Below are positions 19,649 through 30,600 of a DNA stretch of 64,000 nucleotides, one piece after another. The DNA is from Kribbella qitaiheensis. GTDB taxonomy: Bacteria > Actinomycetota > Actinomycetes > Propionibacteriales > Kribbellaceae. Location of the stretch: positions 7,378,001 through 7,442,000 of the forward strand of contig NZ_CP043661.1 in the NCBI RefSeq assembly GCF_014217565.1, given 5' to 3'. Made by a program: the position numbers and the translations under genes. Within the stretch, counting starts at the first letter, position 1. Each line of letters opens with the position of its first letter. Under the pieces are notes generated by a model that saw nothing but the letters and a program-made list of their open reading frames with translations, had not been told where the DNA came from and ran no database searches.

Positions 19649-20164
19649 ATGAGCGGCGCGTTGCGCAAGATGGGTGTGTACCTCGGCTTGGTCGAGGACG
19701 GCGAGCGCTACAACACGCGCTACGACGACGGCTACGACGAGTACGCGGACGAGGCCGTCGACGGGGAATCCCACGAGCCCGAGCCGGTCCCGGCAGTTCG
19801 CGAGTCAGCTCGTGACGAGCAGGTCGGCACGGTCAGCAAGTTCCCAGATCGGCGTGGCGCATCACCTTCCCCGGAGGTTACCGAGTTGGCCCGCATCACC
19901 ACCGTGCACCCGCGCAGCTACAACGAGGCCCGGGTGATCGGTGAGCACTTCCGCGACGGCACGCCCGTCATCATGAACCTGACCGAGATGGACCACGCCG
20001 ACGCCAAGCGGCTGGTGGACTTCGCGGCCGGCCTGATCTTCTGCTGCCGCGGCTCGATCGAGCGGATCACCACCAAGGTGTTCCTGGTCTGCCCGCCGAA
20101 CGTGACGGTGGCCGCCGAGGAGAAGGAAAAGATTGCCGCCGACGGGTTCTACAACCAGAGCTGA
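19649..20164 (+). CDS. sepF: Cell division protein SepF
   Basis: 171 residues. The N-terminal amphipathic membrane anchor (MSGALRKMGVYLGLVED), an acidic Tyr/Asp-rich linker and a C-terminal DUF552 domain (RSYNEARVIGEHFRDGTPVIMNL, then the FAAGLIFCCRGSIERI block) are all present. SepF tethers FtsZ filaments to the membrane, replacing FtsA. ATG 19649 has a GGAGGG just upstream; a longer in-frame extension to 19550 is not needed. TAGTGT at 19609-19614 may be a -10 box. Confidence 0.95.
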   Translation: MSGALRKMGVYLGLVEDGERYNTRYDDGYDEYADEAVDGESHEPEPVPAVRESARDEQVGTVSKFPDRRGASPSPEVTELARITTVHPRSYNEARVIGEHFRDGTPVIMNLTEMDHADAKRLVDFAAGLIFCCRGSIERITTKVFLVCPPNVTVAAEEKEKIAADGFYNQS

Positions 20165-20202
20165 CGTCCGGTTACCCCCGGTCTTCTACACTCTTTGCTG
20201 AC

Positions 20203-20508
20203 ATGGTTGCTCTCGGGTTCGTCCTCAGTGTTCTCAGCTGGGTGTTGCTCGCCTTCTTCTTGATGTTGGTGGCGCGCTTCGTCTTCAGCTTGATCCTCAT
20301 GTTCGCCCCGCAGTGGCACCCGAAAGGGCCGCTGCTGCTGCTGGTCGAACTGATCTACTCCGTCAGCGATCCGATCCTTCGGCCGCTGCGGCGGATCCTG
20401 CCCCCGATCGGAGCCGGCGGTATCCGGATCGACCTGTCGATGCTGATGCTGTTCGTGCTCGTCTCGGTGGCGATGTCGATCAATTCGACCGCGATCAACT
20501 CGCTGTGA
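20203..20508 (+). CDS. YggT family membrane protein
   Basis: 101 residues with two hydrophobic segments (about 3-32 and 78-97) separated by the conserved SDPILRPLRRILPPIG segment, typical of YggT. Family role is thought to be in envelope or division processes, with no defined activity. A TACACT hexamer at 20187-20192 lies 10 bp before the ATG, a near-leaderless promoter. It sits between sepF and divIVA, its normal actinobacterial setting. Confidence 0.9.
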   Translation: MVALGFVLSVLSWVLLAFFLMLVARFVFSLILMFAPQWHPKGPLLLLVELIYSVSDPILRPLRRILPPIGAGGIRIDLSMLMLFVLVSVAMSINSTAINSL

Positions 20509-20545
20509 ACCCGCGAACAGCCACGATGGGAGTTGGGTAAGAAGG

Positions 20546-20626
20546 CCCCGACCCGGATGCGTCGGGGAACGTTATCGCCCGCCCGGATTCCGCCAGAACA
20601 CAACGAAGCGATAACGTGATCTACTG
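20546..20626 (+). promoter_or_regulatory. yggT-divIVA intergenic region: weak hairpin and inverted repeat
   Basis: A 7-bp hairpin, CCCCGAC (20546-20552) with GTCGGGG (20561-20567), may weakly terminate yggT. It is followed by CGTTATCGC (20570-20578) and its exact inverse GCGATAACG (20608-20616), 29 bp apart. TGATCTACT near 20618-20626 resembles a -10 region for divIVA, so the inverted repeat could be an operator overlapping that promoter. Confidence 0.4.
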
Positions 20627-20684
20627 AGTCGCCGAGGTGCAGACCACGGGGACTCCGCCAAGACACAGACAAACGAGGTGAAAG

Positions 20685-21455
20685 ATGCCGCTGACGCCGG
20701 ATGACGTCCGCTCGAAGCAGTTCACGCCCGTCCGATTGCGGGAGGGCTACGACGTCACAGAGGTCGACTCCTTCCTCGACGAGGTGGAGGCCGAGCTCGA
20801 GCGACTTCTCGCCGAGAACGAGGAGCTGCGGGCCAAGCTGGCCGCTGCCCAGCGCGCCGGATCGGGGCAGGAGCGCCCGGTGGTCGACCAGACCGCCGCG
20901 CTGCCGCCTGTGGTCCAGCAGCCCAAGCCCGCTCCGGTCGTGGTCGAGAAGCCCGAGGAGAAGCCACCACCAGTCGTCGCTCCCGCTGTAGCGGCCGCGG
21001 GGGCTGCTGCGGCAGCCGGAACCGTCGGCGACGCCTCCAGCTCGGCCGTACGGCTGCTGGAGATGGCGACCAAGCACTCCGACGACCTGGTCCAGGAGGC
21101 GAAGGACACCGCCGACAAGATCATCGGCGAGGCCCGCGCCAAGGCCGAGCGGTTGGAGAACGAGGCTCGTGGCAAGGCCGACCGGATGACCGGCGAGGCT
21201 CGTGCCCGCGCCGAGAAGCTGGACGGCGAGATCGCTGAGCGCCGCGCCCAGATGCTGGGCACGCTGGAGAAGCAGAAGGGTCAGCTCGAGCGCACCATCG
21301 ACGACCTGCACGCTTACGAGCGCGAGTACCGCAGCCGGCTGAAGACGTACTTCACCGAGCAGCTGAAGGCACTCGGCAACGGCGATGACACGCTGAGCCC
21401 GCGCAACGGCTTCCGCCCGGAGGCCCGCGCCCAGGCTCACGGTCACGGCGTCTAA
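20685..21455 (+). CDS. divIVA: Polar growth protein DivIVA (Wag31)
   Basis: 256 residues. The N-terminal membrane-curvature domain starts MPLTPDDVRSKQFTPVRLR and contains GYDVTEVDSFLDEVEAELERL, running into a coiled coil. A Pro/Val/Ala linker (about 65-115) separates this from a second long coiled coil rich in Ala, Glu and Lys (about 120-230). In actinobacteria DivIVA marks poles and directs tip growth. A GAGGTG ribosome site lies just before ATG 20685. Confidence 0.95.
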   Translation: MPLTPDDVRSKQFTPVRLREGYDVTEVDSFLDEVEAELERLLAENEELRAKLAAAQRAGSGQERPVVDQTAALPPVVQQPKPAPVVVEKPEEKPPPVVAPAVAAAGAAAAAGTVGDASSSAVRLLEMATKHSDDLVQEAKDTADKIIGEARAKAERLENEARGKADRMTGEARARAEKLDGEIAERRAQMLGTLEKQKGQLERTIDDLHAYEREYRSRLKTYFTEQLKALGNGDDTLSPRNGFRPEARAQAHGHGV

Positions 21456-21471
21456 AAACACCTGACTCAGG

Positions 21472-21503
21472 GGCGGTGCTAATCCGGCAGCACCGCCTCT
21501 TCG
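21472..21503 (+). terminator. Hairpin terminator after divIVA
   Basis: 9-bp stem GGCGGTGCT (21472-21480) and AGCACCGCC (21489-21497) with an 8-nt loop, followed by TCTTCGT. Located 17 bp past the divIVA stop. Confidence 0.75.
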
Positions 21504-21575
21504 TCATGTCTGGATACTTCTGACTGACGGTCGCCTGACGGTGACGGTGCGCATTTCAGCCGGACCCCGCTGAAC

Positions 21576-21627
21576 GCTTGCGTCCGAAGAGGTGAGGGTC
21601 TTGCCCCTCACTTCTTCGGACGCAAGC
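21576..21627. terminator. Long hairpin between convergent divIVA and ileS
   Basis: Arms 21576-21598 and 21604-21626 pair over 23 bp with a single G-T mismatch and a 5-nt loop; each arm starts or ends with the GCTTGCGTCCGAAGA sequence or its complement. It lies between the ends of two converging transcripts and is likely a terminator for ileS, which stops at 21644. Confidence 0.75.
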
Positions 21628-21643
21628 TCGTGGAGTTGACGAT

Positions 21644-24600
21644 TCAGGCCTTGGCCAGCCAGTAGGTCAGGCCGAGGTCCTCGTCGGAGCCGGTGGCCAG
21701 GCCGGTTGTTGCCGAGGGCGCCGATGGGGTCAGCTCGGTGGCGAGCACCTCGCGGGCGATCAGGTCGGCGTGCTTGCCCAGGGCCTCGGCCAGTTCGGTA
21801 TCCGTCGCGGCGAGCCAGACCACGATCCGGTCCGAGACCTCGAGGCCGGTGTTCTTCCTGGCCTCCTGCAGGGTCCGGACCACCTCGCGGGCGAGCCCGG
21901 CCAGCTTCAGCTCCGGCGTCACCTCCAGATCGAGCGCGACGGTCTCACCCTGCTCGTTCACGACCGACCAGCCCTCACGCGGCCGCTCCGACAGCAGCAC
22001 CTCGGCCGCGCTGACCTCGACGTTCTCGCCGTCGACCACCACGGTCGCCGTACCGGATGCCTTGATGGAGGCGGCCAGGGCCGGCGGCGTCGGCCGCCGC
22101 GATCGCGGCCGCGACCACCGGCGTCTGCTTGGCGAAGCGCTTGCCGAGCTCGCGGAAGTTGCCCTTCGCGGAGAACTCGACCAGGTCCGCGCCCGCCGAC
22201 GACAGCGGCTCCACCGAACCGACGTTCAGCTCCTCGGCGATCTCGGCGAGCAACTCGTCGTCCAGCTCCGCGATCGCGGCCGAGCCGACCAGCGCCCGGC
22301 TGAGCGGCTGCCGGGTCCGGACCTTCGCCTCGGCCCGGGCGGACCGGCCCAGCTCGACGACCCGGCGCGCCATCGACACGTGGGTCGCGAGCGCGTCGTC
22401 GATCAGCGTCTCGTCGTACTGCGGGAAAGCGGTCAGGTGCACCGAGTCGGCGAGATGGGGCGTGACCGGGCGGAACACGTCCTGCCAGACCCGCTCGGTG
22501 ACGAACGGCGTGAGCGGCGCCATCAGCCGGGTGAGCACCTCGAGCGTCTCGTGCAGCGTGGCCAGCGCGCCGGCGTCGCCGGCCCAGAACCGGCGGCGCG
22601 AACGGCGTACGTACCAGTTGGAGAGCACGTCGATGAAGCCGCTGATCTGGGCGCCGAGCTTCTGCGTGTCGTAGGTCGCATAGGCGACATCGGTCTCCCG
22701 GACCAGCCGGTTCGTCTCGCTGACCAGCCAGCGGTCCAGCACCGAACGCTCGGCGACCGGCGGCACCTCGGCCGTCGGCGACCAGTCGGCCAGCCGGGCG
22801 TAGAGCGCGTGGAAGGCGACCGTGTTCCAGTACGTCAGCAGCACCTTGCGGACGATCTCGTTCAGGACGTTCGGGCCGATGCCGCGCGCTTTCCACGGCG
22901 AGCCGGAGCAGGCCATGAACCAGCGGACCGCGTCCGCGCTGTGGTTGTCCATCAGCGGGATCGGCTCGAGGATGTTGCCCAGGTGCTTGGACATCTTCCG
23001 GCCGTCCTCGGCCATGATGTGCCCCAGGCAGACGACATCGCGGTACGACGACTCGTCGAACACCAGCGTGCCGATCGCCATCAGCGTGTAGAACCAGCCC
23101 CGGGTCTGGTCGATCGCCTCGGCGATGAAGTCCGCCGGGTAGGCCTGGTCGAACTTCTCCTTCGACCCTTCCGCCCACGGGTAGCCCCACTGGGCGAACG
23201 GCATCGAGCCCGAGTCGTACCAGGCGTCGATCACCTCGGCGACGCGGGTCGACTCCTCGCCACAGGTCGGGCAGGCGAAGGTGATGTCGTCGACGTACGG
23301 CCGGTGCGGGTCGGTCGCGGACAGGTCGCGCCCGGCCAGCTCGCCCAGCTCGGCCAGTGAGCCGACGCAGACCTGGTGGTCCTCGCCGCAGCGCCAGATC
23401 GGCAGCGGCGTACCCCAATAGCGGGAGCGGGAGACGGCCCAGTCGATGTTGTTCCGCAGCCAGTCGCCGTACCGGCCCCACTTGACCGAGTCGGGGAACC
23501 AGTTGGTCTTCTCGTTCTCGCGGAGCAGCGCGTCCTTCACCTGCGTAGTACGGATGTACCAGGACGGCAGTGCGTAGTACATGACCGGCGTGTGGCAGCG
23601 CCAGCAGTGCGGGTACGGGTGCTCGTACGGAACGTGCCTGAACAGGACGCCGCGCTCCTGCAGGTCCTTGACCAGGTCGGAGTCGGCCTTCTTGAAGAAC
23701 TGGCCGCCGACCAGCGGCACGTCGGCGCCGAAGCGTCCGTCGGACTCCACCGGGTTCACCACCGGCAGGTTGTAGGCCCGCGCGACCAGCAGGTCGTCTG
23801 CGCCGAAGGCGGGGGACTGGTGCACGAGACCCGTGCCGTCCTCTGTAGTCACGTACTCAGCCAGTACTACGTAGTGCGCCGGCTCGGGGAACTCCACCAG
23901 CTCGAACGGGCGCTGGTAGGTCCAGTGCTCCATGTCGCGGCCGTTGTAGCGCTCTGTGACCGTCCAGCCCTCGCCCAGCGCCGACAGCAGCGGCTCCGCG
24001 ACGACCAGCGACTCGTTGCCGTCTGTAGCGACCACATAGTCGACATCGGGGTGTACGGCGACGGCCGTGTTGGAGACCAGCGTCCAGGGGGTCGTCGTCC
24101 AGACCAGCAGCGACGCCTTGCTCGCCAGCGGGCCCGAGGTGAGCGGGAAACGGACGTAGACCGAGGGGTCGACGACCGTCTCGTAGCCCTGGGCGAGCTC
24201 GTGGTCGGACAGTCCGGTGCCACAGCGCGGGCAGTAGGGCGTGATGCGGTAGTCCTCGACCAGCAGGCCCTTGTCGTGGATCTGCTTCAGCGACCACCAG
24301 ACGGACTGGACGTACTCCGGGTCCATCGTCTTGTACGGGTGCTCCAGATCGACCCAGTAGCCCATCCGGTTGGTCAGCTCGTTGAAGGCGCCGACGTTGC
24401 GCAGGACCGACTCACGGCACTTCGCGTTGAACTCGGCGATGCCGTACGCCTCGATGTCCTTCTTGCCGTTGAAGCCGAGTTCCTTCTCGACGGCGACCTC
24501 GACCGGCAGGCCGTGGCAGTCCCAGCCCGCCTTGCGCTCGACCGAGAACCCCTTCATCGTCCGGTAGCGGGGGAACACGTCCTTGAAGACGCGCGCCTCG

Positions 24601-24797
24601 ATGTGGTGCGTACCGGGCATGCCGTTCGCGGTCGGCGGGCCCTCGTAGAAGGTCCAGGGCAGGCCGTCGGCGGTCTGCTCGAGGCTCCGGGCGAAGGTGT
24701 CCTGCTCGTCCCAGTGCTTGAGCACGTCACGCTCGATCGCGGGCAGGTCGACCTGGGCCGGGACCTGCTGCCAACCGGTGCTGGGGTGTTCCGCCAT
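21644..24797 (-). CDS. ileS: Isoleucyl-tRNA synthetase (frameshifted near C-terminus in this sequence)
   Basis: Class I synthetase. The HIGH-type region is PTANGMPGTHHIEARVFKD, the editing domain follows, and the KMSKS motif appears as DGRKMSKHLGN. The frame breaks at GGGCC 22078-22082; removing one base joins ADAAGLAASIKASG to the C-terminal part ending at 21644, giving about 1050 residues, normal for the family. The protein is essential, so a sequence error is likely. ATG 24797 is chosen: AGGA lies just upstream, inside the sequestering hairpin of the T-box leader. GTG 24815 is an alternative. Confidence 0.94.
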
Positions 24798-25045
24798 CTC
24801 TTCGTCCTTCGTCACGAGCCTGCTGCTTCGGCGACGAAGGGACGAGGCGCCGGCGCTGTCGCCGGGCTCCGCGGTACCACCCTCCTTGGTGACCTGAAGT
24901 CACCCACTTCGTTTCGCTCCGCTGCCGGTTCTAGTGAGCCCTCTCAGGCCGTTCTTCCGGCGGCTCCGGGGTGATGGCCCCATCACAGCCTCGCGGTCGC
25001 GTGTGAAGTGTACGACTTCGATCTACTCCGCTACGAATCGTTAAT
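24798..25045 (-). promoter_or_regulatory. T-box riboswitch of ileS (translational type)
   Basis: On the minus strand the T-box sequence AGGGTGGTACCGCGG occupies 24883 down to 24869. Upstream, an ATC triplet at 25022-25020 within GTAGATCGAAGTCG is a good isoleucine specifier in a short stem I. Downstream, CGTCCCTTCGTC (24844-24833) can pair with GACGAAGGACG (24813-24803), which contains the ileS ribosome site, forming a sequestering hairpin. Uncharged tRNA-Ile would open it. There is no poly-U terminator, consistent with translational control known in actinobacterial ileS leaders. The 5' limit is approximate. Confidence 0.9.
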
Positions 25046-25287
25046 GACTGGTCAACCGGGATTTCCTTCGTGACAATTCTGTTGCGGTGACCGCCGGGTG
25101 AAGCAAGTGATTGCCTGAACGGGCGTCCGCACTGTGGCCGTGACGCGCGGAACATCGAGCGGACTTGAAGAACCGACTACCGTATGTCCACGGTCTGCGC
25201 GTCGGGCTGGCACGTAGCGGTTGCGTGTCCTACTGTCTTGCGACCAGTCCGCTTCAGTCTCCGACGAAGGCAGGGGGTAGTCGAACC
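25046..25287. other. Divergent promoter region ileS / dksA-like gene
   Basis: About 240 bp with no gene. TACTGT at about 25230-25236 within GTCCTACTGTCTTGCG is a likely -10 box for the plus-strand gene at 25288. On the minus strand TTGACC near 25056 may belong to the ileS promoter. A GGGGG run precedes ATG 25288 as ribosome site. Confidence 0.4.
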
Positions 25288-25884
25288 ATGGCTACATCGG
25301 CTCCGAAGAAGTCCGCCCCCCAACGCAAGCCCGCGGCCAAGCAGAGCGCCGCGACGACCACCGAGCCGGCCACGAAGGCTCCGGCCAAGAAGACCCCTGC
25401 CAAGCAGACACCTACGAAGAGGGTGGCCATGAAGACGAACGAGAACAGAACCCCGGCGACCGCGCCGGCCAAGTCACCCACGAAGTCGCCCACATCGTTC
25501 CGGGTCAAGGACGGCGAGGAGCCGTGGACCGCGGCCGAGGTGGAGGAGCTGCGAGGCGAGCTTGTCGCCGACGCCGCGCACCTGAAGGAAGAGATCCGCG
25601 ACGCCGAGCAGGAGATCGTCGGACTGCTCCGCGACGGTGGTGACGGGGCCGGCAACGACCAGGCCGACGTCGGTTCGACCACCCTCGAGCGGGACCACGA
25701 GATGTCGCTGGCGAACAACGCCCGTGACATGGTGGACCAGATCGAGCGGGCGCTGTCGCGGATGGACGACGGAACGTACGGGGTCTGCGAGAGCTGCGGC
25801 CAGGCGATCGGCAAAGGTCGGTTGCAGGCGTTCCCGCGTGCGACACTGTGCGTGTCATGCAAAGAACGCGAAGAACGCCGCTGA
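25288..25884 (+). CDS. DksA/TraR-type zinc-finger protein with basic N-terminal tail
   Basis: 198 residues. The first 75 are a Lys/Ala/Pro/Thr-rich tail (repeats such as APAKKTPAKQTPTKR). The C-terminal part has the coiled coil and a four-cysteine zinc finger, CESCG then CVSCK, of the DksA/TraR family, which acts on RNA polymerase; in actinobacteria such proteins include RbpA-like partners and CarD-independent regulators, and the exact role is open. It overlaps lspA by 28 bp. The basic tail resembles that of FtsI in this window. Confidence 0.85.
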   Translation: MATSAPKKSAPQRKPAAKQSAATTTEPATKAPAKKTPAKQTPTKRVAMKTNENRTPATAPAKSPTKSPTSFRVKDGEEPWTAAEVEELRGELVADAAHLKEEIRDAEQEIVGLLRDGGDGAGNDQADVGSTTLERDHEMSLANNARDMVDQIERALSRMDDGTYGVCESCGQAIGKGRLQAFPRATLCVSCKEREERR

Positions 25885-26579
25885 GCGGATCAGACCCGTC
25901 CCCCCTGCCAGGGGACGCCACAGCTGAAAACCAGACGGAACCGGCCGACCTCGAGTCGGCCGGTTCTCCGTCGTCTCCAGAGCCCGCCCCGACCACACAG
26001 GGTGCCGAGCCCGGTACTGCAGACGATGCGCCGCCGTCAGCCGGTGGGCGGTTCAAGTTGGTGGTGTTGTTCGGGGCTGTTGGGTTGCTGGTGCTCGGGC
26101 TGGACCAGCTGACCAAGGCTCTGGCGCTGCAGCATCTGACGCCGGGGGAGCCGGTCAACGTGGTGGGCTCGCTGCTCAAGTTCAACCTGATCCGCAACCC
26201 GGGCGCCGCGTTCAGTCTCGGCACCAGCTACACGCCGGTGATCAGCGCGATCCAGATCGTCGTCGCGGTCGGCGTGGTCTGGCTGTCGCGCCGGCTCGGC
26301 TCGGTCGGCTGGACGATCGCCTTCGGCTTCCTGTTCGGCGGCGCGGTCGGCAACATCGTGGACCGGATCTTCCGCGAGCCGTCGCCGTTCCACGGTCACG
26401 TGGTCGACTTCCTGCAGACGCCGCACTGGGCGATCTTCAACGTCGCCGACATGGCCGTCACCTCGGCGGCGATCCTGCTGGTGATCCAGACTCTGCGCGG
26501 AATCAAGCTGGACGGCACCAAGGACGTCGGCAAAGCCGGTTCCACGGACGCCGCTACTGCAGAGCAGGCGGACAAGTGA
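25857..26579 (+). CDS. lspA: Lipoprotein signal peptidase (signal peptidase II)
   Basis: About 240 residues from ATG 25857; GTG 25848 is possible. A disordered acidic N-terminus of about 65 residues, longer than the usual LspA, precedes four transmembrane helices. The catalytic aspartates lie in GNIVDRIF and FNVADMAV, and [13 protein letters not shown] is the conserved periplasmic block. It cleaves prolipoprotein signal peptides at the lipobox. It overlaps the upstream zinc-finger gene and, by GTGA, the downstream pseudouridine synthase gene. Confidence 0.94.
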   Translation: MQRTRRTPLSGSDPSPLPGDATAENQTEPADLESAGSPSSPEPAPTTQGAEPGTADDAPPSAGGRFKLVVLFGAVGLLVLGLDQLTKALALQHLTPGEPVNVVGSLLKFNLIRNPGAAFSLGTSYTPVISAIQIVVAVGVVWLSRRLGSVGWTIAFGFLFGGAVGNIVDRIFREPSPFHGHVVDFLQTPHWAIFNVADMAVTSAAILLVIQTLRGIKLDGTKDVGKAGSTDAATAEQADK

Positions 26580-27508
26580 GCGGCGATTCGCGGACGGTGA
26601 TGGTGCCGGACGGCCTCGCCGGTGAGCGCTTGGACGCGGCTCTGTCACGCTTGTTCGGGGTCTCCCGGACGAAGGCGGCCGAGCTGATCGAGTCCGGCCT
26701 GGTCCAGGTCGACGGCGCGGCGGCGATGAAGTCCACCCGCGTGTCGGCCGGGGTGATGCTCGACGTCGAGCTGCCCGCGCCGCCGGGGGAGATCAGGGTC
26801 GTACCGGAGACCGTCGAGAACCTGAGGATCGTTCACGACGACGACGAGATCGTGGTCGTCGACAAGCCGGTCGGCGTCGCGGCTCACCCGTCGCCGGGCT
26901 GGACCGGACCGACCGTGATCGGGCACCTGGCCGGAGCGGGCTTCAACATCTCCACGAGCGGTGCCGCCGAGCGCAAGGGCATCGTGCACCGGCTCGACGT
27001 CGGTACCTCGGGGCTGATGGTGGTGGCGAAGACGGAGTACAGCTACACCGCGCTCAAGCGCGCCTTCAAGGAGCGCACGGTCAAGAAGATCTACCACGCG
27101 CTCGTCCAGGGCCACCCGGACCCTTTCACCGGGACCATCGACGCGCCGATCGACCGGCACCCGAACCACGACTACAAGTTCGGCGTCGTGGCCGGTGGCA
27201 AGCCGAGCGTGACCCACTACGAGACGCTCGAGGCGTTCCGCTTCGCGACGTTGCTCGAGATCACCCTGGAGACCGGCCGGACGCATCAGATCCGCGTCCA
27301 CATGGCCGCGATCGGGCACCCGTGCTGTGGGGATCTCACATACGGCGCGGACCCGGTGCTGACCGACCGGCTCAAGCTCAAGCGCCAATGGCTGCACGCC
27401 ATGCGCCTCGGGTTCGCCCATCCGGGATCGGGCGAGTACGTCGAGTACACCTCGGCGTACCCCGAGGACCTCGACAGCGCCCTCGACCAACTCGCCGACG
27501 CGCAGTAG
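26576..27508 (+). CDS. rluD: Ribosomal large-subunit pseudouridine synthase, RluD family
   Basis: 310 residues: N-terminal S4 RNA-binding domain ([20 protein letters not shown]) and a RluA-type catalytic domain with [16 protein letters not shown], whose aspartate is catalytic, and the [15 protein letters not shown] block. It isomerises uridines in 23S rRNA. lspA followed by this gene is a common bacterial pairing. The GTG start overlaps the lspA stop. Confidence 0.93.
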   Translation: MSGDSRTVMVPDGLAGERLDAALSRLFGVSRTKAAELIESGLVQVDGAAAMKSTRVSAGVMLDVELPAPPGEIRVVPETVENLRIVHDDDEIVVVDKPVGVAAHPSPGWTGPTVIGHLAGAGFNISTSGAAERKGIVHRLDVGTSGLMVVAKTEYSYTALKRAFKERTVKKIYHALVQGHPDPFTGTIDAPIDRHPNHDYKFGVVAGGKPSVTHYETLEAFRFATLLEITLETGRTHQIRVHMAAIGHPCCGDLTYGADPVLTDRLKLKRQWLHAMRLGFAHPGSGEYVEYTSAYPEDLDSALDQLADAQ

Positions 27509-27696
27509 TTCCGGCGTCACAGCGCACCCGTCCGGCCCTCGCCGGACGGGTCGAACTGGTGTGGAAGTGGTGTCGTCCACGACCGGATACCGGGCGGCCT
27601 CAGAGCGGCTCGGTGAGGCGATTCAGAGACTGTCCATGGCCCCGCATAGTCTGTCTCCGACCCGCTCACTCACGCCTCTGGGAGGTCTGCGAAGAC

Positions 27697-30600
27697 ATGG
27701 CGTCCAGCGACAGTTTCGTGCATCTACACGTGCACACCGAGTACTCCATGCTGGACGGCGCCGCCCGGATCGACGAGTTGTTCAAAACCGCCCAGGAGAT
27801 GGGCCAGCCCGCCATCGCGACCACGGACCACGGCTTCGTGTTCGGGGCGTACGAGTTCTGGAAGACCGCGCAGAAGTACGACGTGAAGCCGATCATCGGC
27901 GTCGAGGCGTACCTGACCCCGCACACGCACCGCAGCGAGCGGAAGCGGGTCAAGTGGGGCGACGCGAACAGCGGCCGCGACGACGTATCGGGTAGCGGCG
28001 CGTACACGCACATGACGCTGCTGGCGAAGAACACCAGCGGCATGCACAACCTGTTCAGGATGTCGTCGCTGGCCAGTCTCGAGGGCTACTACTTCAAGCC
28101 CCGGATGGACCGCGAGCTGCTGCAGACCTACGGCCAGGGCCTGATCGCGACCACCGGCTGTCCGTCCGGTGAGGTGCAGACCCGGCTGCGGCTGGGGCAG
28201 TACAAGGAGGCCATCGCGGCGGCCGCCGAGTTCCGCGACATCTTCGGCGCGGAGAACTACTACTGCGAGCTGATGGACCACGGGCTCGGCATCGAGCGGA
28301 ACGTCCAGGGTGACCTGCTGAAGCTGGCCAAGGAGCTCGGCCTGCCGCTGGTCGCGACGAACGACCTGCACTACACCAAGCCCGAGGACTCGATCGCGCA
28401 CGCGGCGCTGCTCTGCGTGCAGTCCGGCTCGACGCTGTCCGACCCGAACCGGTTCAAGTTCGACGCGAACGAGTTCTACGTGAAGACCGCGGCCGAGATG
28501 CGCGAGGTCTGGAAGGACTACCCGGAGGCCTGCGACAACACGCTGCTGATCGCCGAGCAGTGCGATGTGAGCTTCACCGAGGGCGAGGGCCGGTTCATGC
28601 CGCGCTTCCCCTGCCCGGAGGGTCACAACGAGGAGTCCTGGTTCGTCGCCGAGGTCGAGACCGGCCTGCACAAGCGCTATCCCGAAGGGGTGCCCGACCA
28701 CGTCCGCAAGCAGGCGGAGTACGAGATCGAGGTCATCACCTCGAAGGGGTACGCGGGCTACTTCCTGGTCGTCGCCGACTTCATCAACTGGGCCAAGGCC
28801 AACGGCATCCGGGTCGGCCCGGGCCGTGGTTCCGGCGCCGGTTCGATGTGCGCGTACGCGATGCGGATCACCGACCTCGACCCGCTGCGGCACGGCCTGA
28901 TCTTCGAGCGCTTCCTGAACCCGGAACGTATGTCGATGCCCGACTTCGACATCGACTTCGACGACCGTCGCCGGCCCGAGGTGATCCGCTACGTCACCGA
29001 GAAGTACGGCGACGACCGGGTCGCGATGATCGTGACCTACGGCACGATCAAGGCCAAACAGGCGATCAAGGACGCCGGCCGGGTGCTGGACTACCCGTTC
29101 GCGATGGGCGACCGGATCACCAAGGCGATGCCGCCCGCGGTGATGGGCAAGGACGTGCCGCTGGCCGGCATCTTCGACCCGCAGCACAAGCGGTACTCCG
29201 AGGCCGGCGAGTTCCGCCAGCTGTACGAGTCGGACCAGGATGTCCGCAAGATCGTCGACACCGCCCGCGGCCTGGAGAACCTGAAGCGCCAGTGGGGTGT
29301 GCACGCGGCCGGCGTGATCATGTCCAGCGAGCCGCTGATCGACCTGATCCCGATCATGCGCCGCGATCAGGACGGCCAGATCATCACCCAGTTCGACTAC
29401 CCGAGCTGCGAGACGCTCGGCCTGGTCAAGATGGACTTCCTGGGTCTGCGCAACCTGACGATCATGGACGACGCGGTCAAGAACATCGAGGCCGTGCACG
29501 GCTTCACGGTCGACCTCGACGGACTCGGCAACACCCTCGACGACAAGCCCACCTTCGAGCTGCTGGGCCGGGGTGACACCCTCGGCGTCTTCCAGTTCGA
29601 CGGCGGTCCGATGCGGGCGCTGCTGCGGTTGATGAAGCCGGACAGCTTCGAGGACATCTCCGCGGTCGGCGCGCTGTACCGGCCGGGTCCGATGGGTGCG
29701 AACTCGCACACCAACTACGCGCTGCGCAAGAACGGTCAGCAGGAGGTCAGCTACCCGCACCCGGAGCTGGCGCAGGCGCTGGAGCCGATCCTCGGCCCGA
29801 CGTACGGGCTGATCGTCTACCAGGAGCAGGTGCTCAAGATCGCCCAGGAGCTGGCGGGTTACAGCCTGGGCAAGGCGGACCTGCTCCGTAAGGCGATGGG
29901 TAAGAAGAAGAAGGAGGTCCTCGACGCCGAGTACGTCGGCTTCGAGGCCGGCATGATCGACCACGGCTTCAGCGCCGCCTCGATCAAGGCGCTCTGGGAT
30001 GTCCTGGTCCCGTTCTCCGACTATGCGTTCAACAAGGCGCACTCGGCGGCGTACGGGCTGGTCTCGTACTGGACCGCCTACCTGAAGGCCAACTACCCCG
30101 CGGAGTACATGGCCGCTGTCCTGACGTCGGTGAAGGACGACAAGGACAAGATGGCCATCTACCTGAACGAGTGCCGCCGGATGGGCATCAAGGTGCTGCC
30201 GCCGGACGTGAACGAGTCCGACTCGAACTTCACCCCGATCGGCACCGACATCCGGTTCGGCCTGTCCGGGATCCGCAACGTCGGCGTCAACGTGGTGGCC
30301 GAGATCGTCGCCGCCCGCGAGTCCGAGGGCCGGTTCACCGACTTCGTCGACTTCATCGACAAGGTGTCGCTGCCGGTCTGCAACAAGCGCGTCATCGAGT
30401 CGCTGGCCAAGGCCGGTTCGTTCGACTCGATGAACCACGCCCGGCGTGCGGTGGTCGCGGTGCACGAGCAGGCCGTCGACGAGGCGATCGACCTCAAGCG
30501 GAACGAGGCGCACGGCCAGTTCGACCTGTTCAGCATGGGCGACGACGATCAGGAAGCCGACGGGAACAGCCGGCTGACGGTGCGGGTGCCGGAGATCGAG

